Source: an uncultured Slackia sp.
GTDB taxonomy: Bacteria; Actinomycetota; Coriobacteriia; Coriobacteriales; Eggerthellaceae
Assembly: GCA_934646845.1 (NCBI GenBank)
Contig: CAKUEV010000084.1
Span: 1 to 7,919, forward strand
Direction of reading: 5' to 3'
DNA: 7,919 bases
Both the position numbers and the translations under genes were made by a program. The notes below the pieces were generated by a model. It searched no databases. It was not told the origin of the DNA and worked only from the letters and a program-made list of their open reading frames with translations. Shown here in pieces: positions 7,420 to 7,919 of this stretch (the first letter of the stretch is position 1; every line of letters begins with the position of its first letter).

Positions 7420-7446
7420 ATTGTATCGCGCATCGCTGTGTTGCAA
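7420..7446 (-). promoter_or_regulatory. Possible promoter of the nuclease gene
   Basis: On the minus strand a TACAAT -10 box (7425-7420) is preceded by TTGCAA (7446-7441) with a 15-nt spacer, shorter than the usual 17. This would give a leader of roughly 75-80 nt before the start at 7334. The -10 is good; the -35 is weak. Confidence 0.35.
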
Positions 7447-7523
7447 CGGACATGTCATGATGGAGCAATCGCATTGCGGAGGCGCGCCCAACTGGCGGAA
7501 TTGCATTACGCGGCGAGATAAAG

Positions 7524-7644
7524 AAATCGCACTGTGGGAGTGCGATTTTGTCAAAATATCGCACTGCGAGAGTGCGTTTTTACCGATAAATCGCACTACC
7601 ATAGTGCGATTTCGAGTTAAAATCGCACTATGGTAGTGCGATTT
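7524..7644. repeat. Array of four 25-nt palindromes at exact 32-bp period upstream of the ATPase gene
   Basis: The units are 7524-7548, 7556-7580, 7588-7612 and 7620-7644, separated by three unrelated 7-nt spacers. The consensus arms are AAATCGCACT and AGTGCGATTT around a variable 5-nt centre (GTGGG, GCGAG, ACCAT, ATGGT). Units 1, 3 and 4 have perfect arms; in units 3 and 4 the stem extends to 11 bp with a 3-nt loop. Unit 2 is imperfect at its outer arms but keeps CGCACT/AGTGCG. The ATCGCAC core recurs at 7526, 7558, 7590 and 7622, always 32 bp apart, about three helical turns. The array ends one base before the Shine-Dalgarno of the ATPase gene, so it is probably an operator array, a set of leader hairpins, or both. 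Confidence 0.95.
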
Positions 7645-7645
7645 G

Positions 7646-7653
7646 AAAGGTGG
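7646..7653 (+). promoter_or_regulatory. Ribosome binding site of the ATPase gene
   Basis: AAAGGTGG lies 6 nt before the ATG at 7660 and starts two bases after the last palindrome. Folding or protein binding at that palindrome could therefore affect translation initiation. Confidence 0.8.
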
Positions 7654-7659
7654 TACTTC

Positions 7660-7919
7660 ATGGAACGGCTCTATGAGTACATGAATCGTCAATTGAAAAG
7701 CGTAAATGATGAATTCCACCGATATATGTACGACAAAATCAACTGGAGCAATCGCATGCTCGGTTTGGTCGGGCCGCGTGGCGTTGGCAAAACGACGCTA
7801 TTTTTGCAACGCATCAAGGAGCATCACTCGTCGGCCGACACGTTGTACGTTTCGGCCGAGCATATGTATTTCGCCAGACACTCCTTGTATGGCTTGGCGG
7901 AGGAGTTTTTCAAAAACGG
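7660..7919 (+). CDS. P-loop ATPase, AAA_14-like, N-terminal 86 residues (cut by window end)
   Basis: The ATG at 7660 is supported by AAAGGTGG 6 nt upstream. After a helical N-terminus, residues 38-45 are the Walker A motif GPRGVGKT (Lys44, Thr45), followed by TLFLQRIKEH, a strand DTLYVSAE, and SLYGLAEEFFKN. This order is what I recognise from the AAA_14 ATP-binding family, in which a Walker B strand follows shortly after the point where the window ends, and which often carries a C-terminal DUF4143 domain. Neither can be seen here. The cellular function of this family is poorly known. The gene is more A+T rich than the surface protein and nuclease genes, which hints at separate origin. Its leader carries the palindrome array, suggesting dedicated regulation or a link between the ATPase and these sites. 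Confidence 0.85.
   Translation, partial: MERLYEYMNRQLKSVNDEFHRYMYDKINWSNRMLGLVGPRGVGKTTLFLQRIKEHHSSADTLYVSAEHMYFARHSLYGLAEEFFKN

Larger units (their letters stand above)
7335..7523. other. Divergent intergenic region, nuclease side
   Basis: Apart from the possible nuclease promoter and ribosome binding site, this stretch shows a small palindrome GCAAT-CGC-ATTGC (7465-7477). It may be a degenerate relative of the ordered palindromes that follow. No gene or RNA is recognisable. No convincing promoter for the plus-strand ATPase was found here or within the array. Confidence 0.4.

Noticed and set aside
7335..7433. A longer nuclease starting at 7433 or 7355
   Set aside because: Neither ATG has a Shine-Dalgarno, and either would bury the lipoprotein signal behind extra residues. 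The 7433 start would also remove the likely promoter at 7420-7446.
7524..7644. Could the palindrome array be a CRISPR array?
   Set aside because: The units are palindromes with variable centres, only 7 nt separate them, and no cas gene is visible. Seven-nt spacers are far too short for CRISPR.
7309..7719. A minus-strand frame crossing the palindrome array, with repeated SHSHSAI-like peptides
   Set aside because: The repeated peptides are just translations of the palindromes. The frame overlaps the starts of both real flanking genes and has no supported start.

Overview
The window looks like a moderately GC-rich actinobacterial chromosome. A gut Coriobacteriia (Eggerthellaceae-type) genome is the best guess. 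The reasons are the giant repetitive DUF11-type surface protein, its C-terminal CWVHW membrane segment followed by an Arg-rich stop-transfer, and the small two-pass membrane protein encoded directly behind it. This placement rests on family recognition, not on a search, and I hold it at about 60 percent.

Layout. Positions 1-5274 (+) hold the 3' part of a very large surface protein gene whose start lies upstream of the window. It encodes one partial and nine complete DUF11-like beta-sandwich repeats, six MBG-like or related Ig-like modules, a Pro-rich stalk, one transmembrane helix and a short cytoplasmic tail. Three bases later, at 5278-5793 (+), comes a two-TM membrane protein of unknown function. 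Its ribosome binding site lies inside the end of the adhesin gene, so the two are almost certainly co-transcribed and translationally linked. A strong intrinsic terminator (5869-5897) closes this operon.

The convergent intergenic region 5794-6188 holds that terminator, a perfect 19-bp inverted repeat of unclear role (6047-6088), and a 16-bp inverted repeat (6095-6145) that can terminate the gene coming from the other side. At 6189-7334 (-) lies a secreted lipoprotein nuclease of the DNA/RNA non-specific endonuclease family, with a C-terminal Cys/His domain that probably binds zinc.

The divergent intergenic region 7335-7659 carries a possible promoter for the nuclease. On the side of the next gene it carries a striking array of four 25-nt palindromes repeated at exactly 32-bp intervals (7524-7644). 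The last palindrome abuts the Shine-Dalgarno sequence of a P-loop ATPase gene (7660 onward, +, cut by the window edge) of the AAA_14 type. This array plus ATPase is visibly more A+T rich than the rest and is the most unusual item here.

How the genes relate: the adhesin and its small partner form a cell-surface operon. The nuclease is an independent surface enzyme that could degrade extracellular nucleic acid. The ATPase with its palindrome array looks like a separate, possibly acquired, locus.
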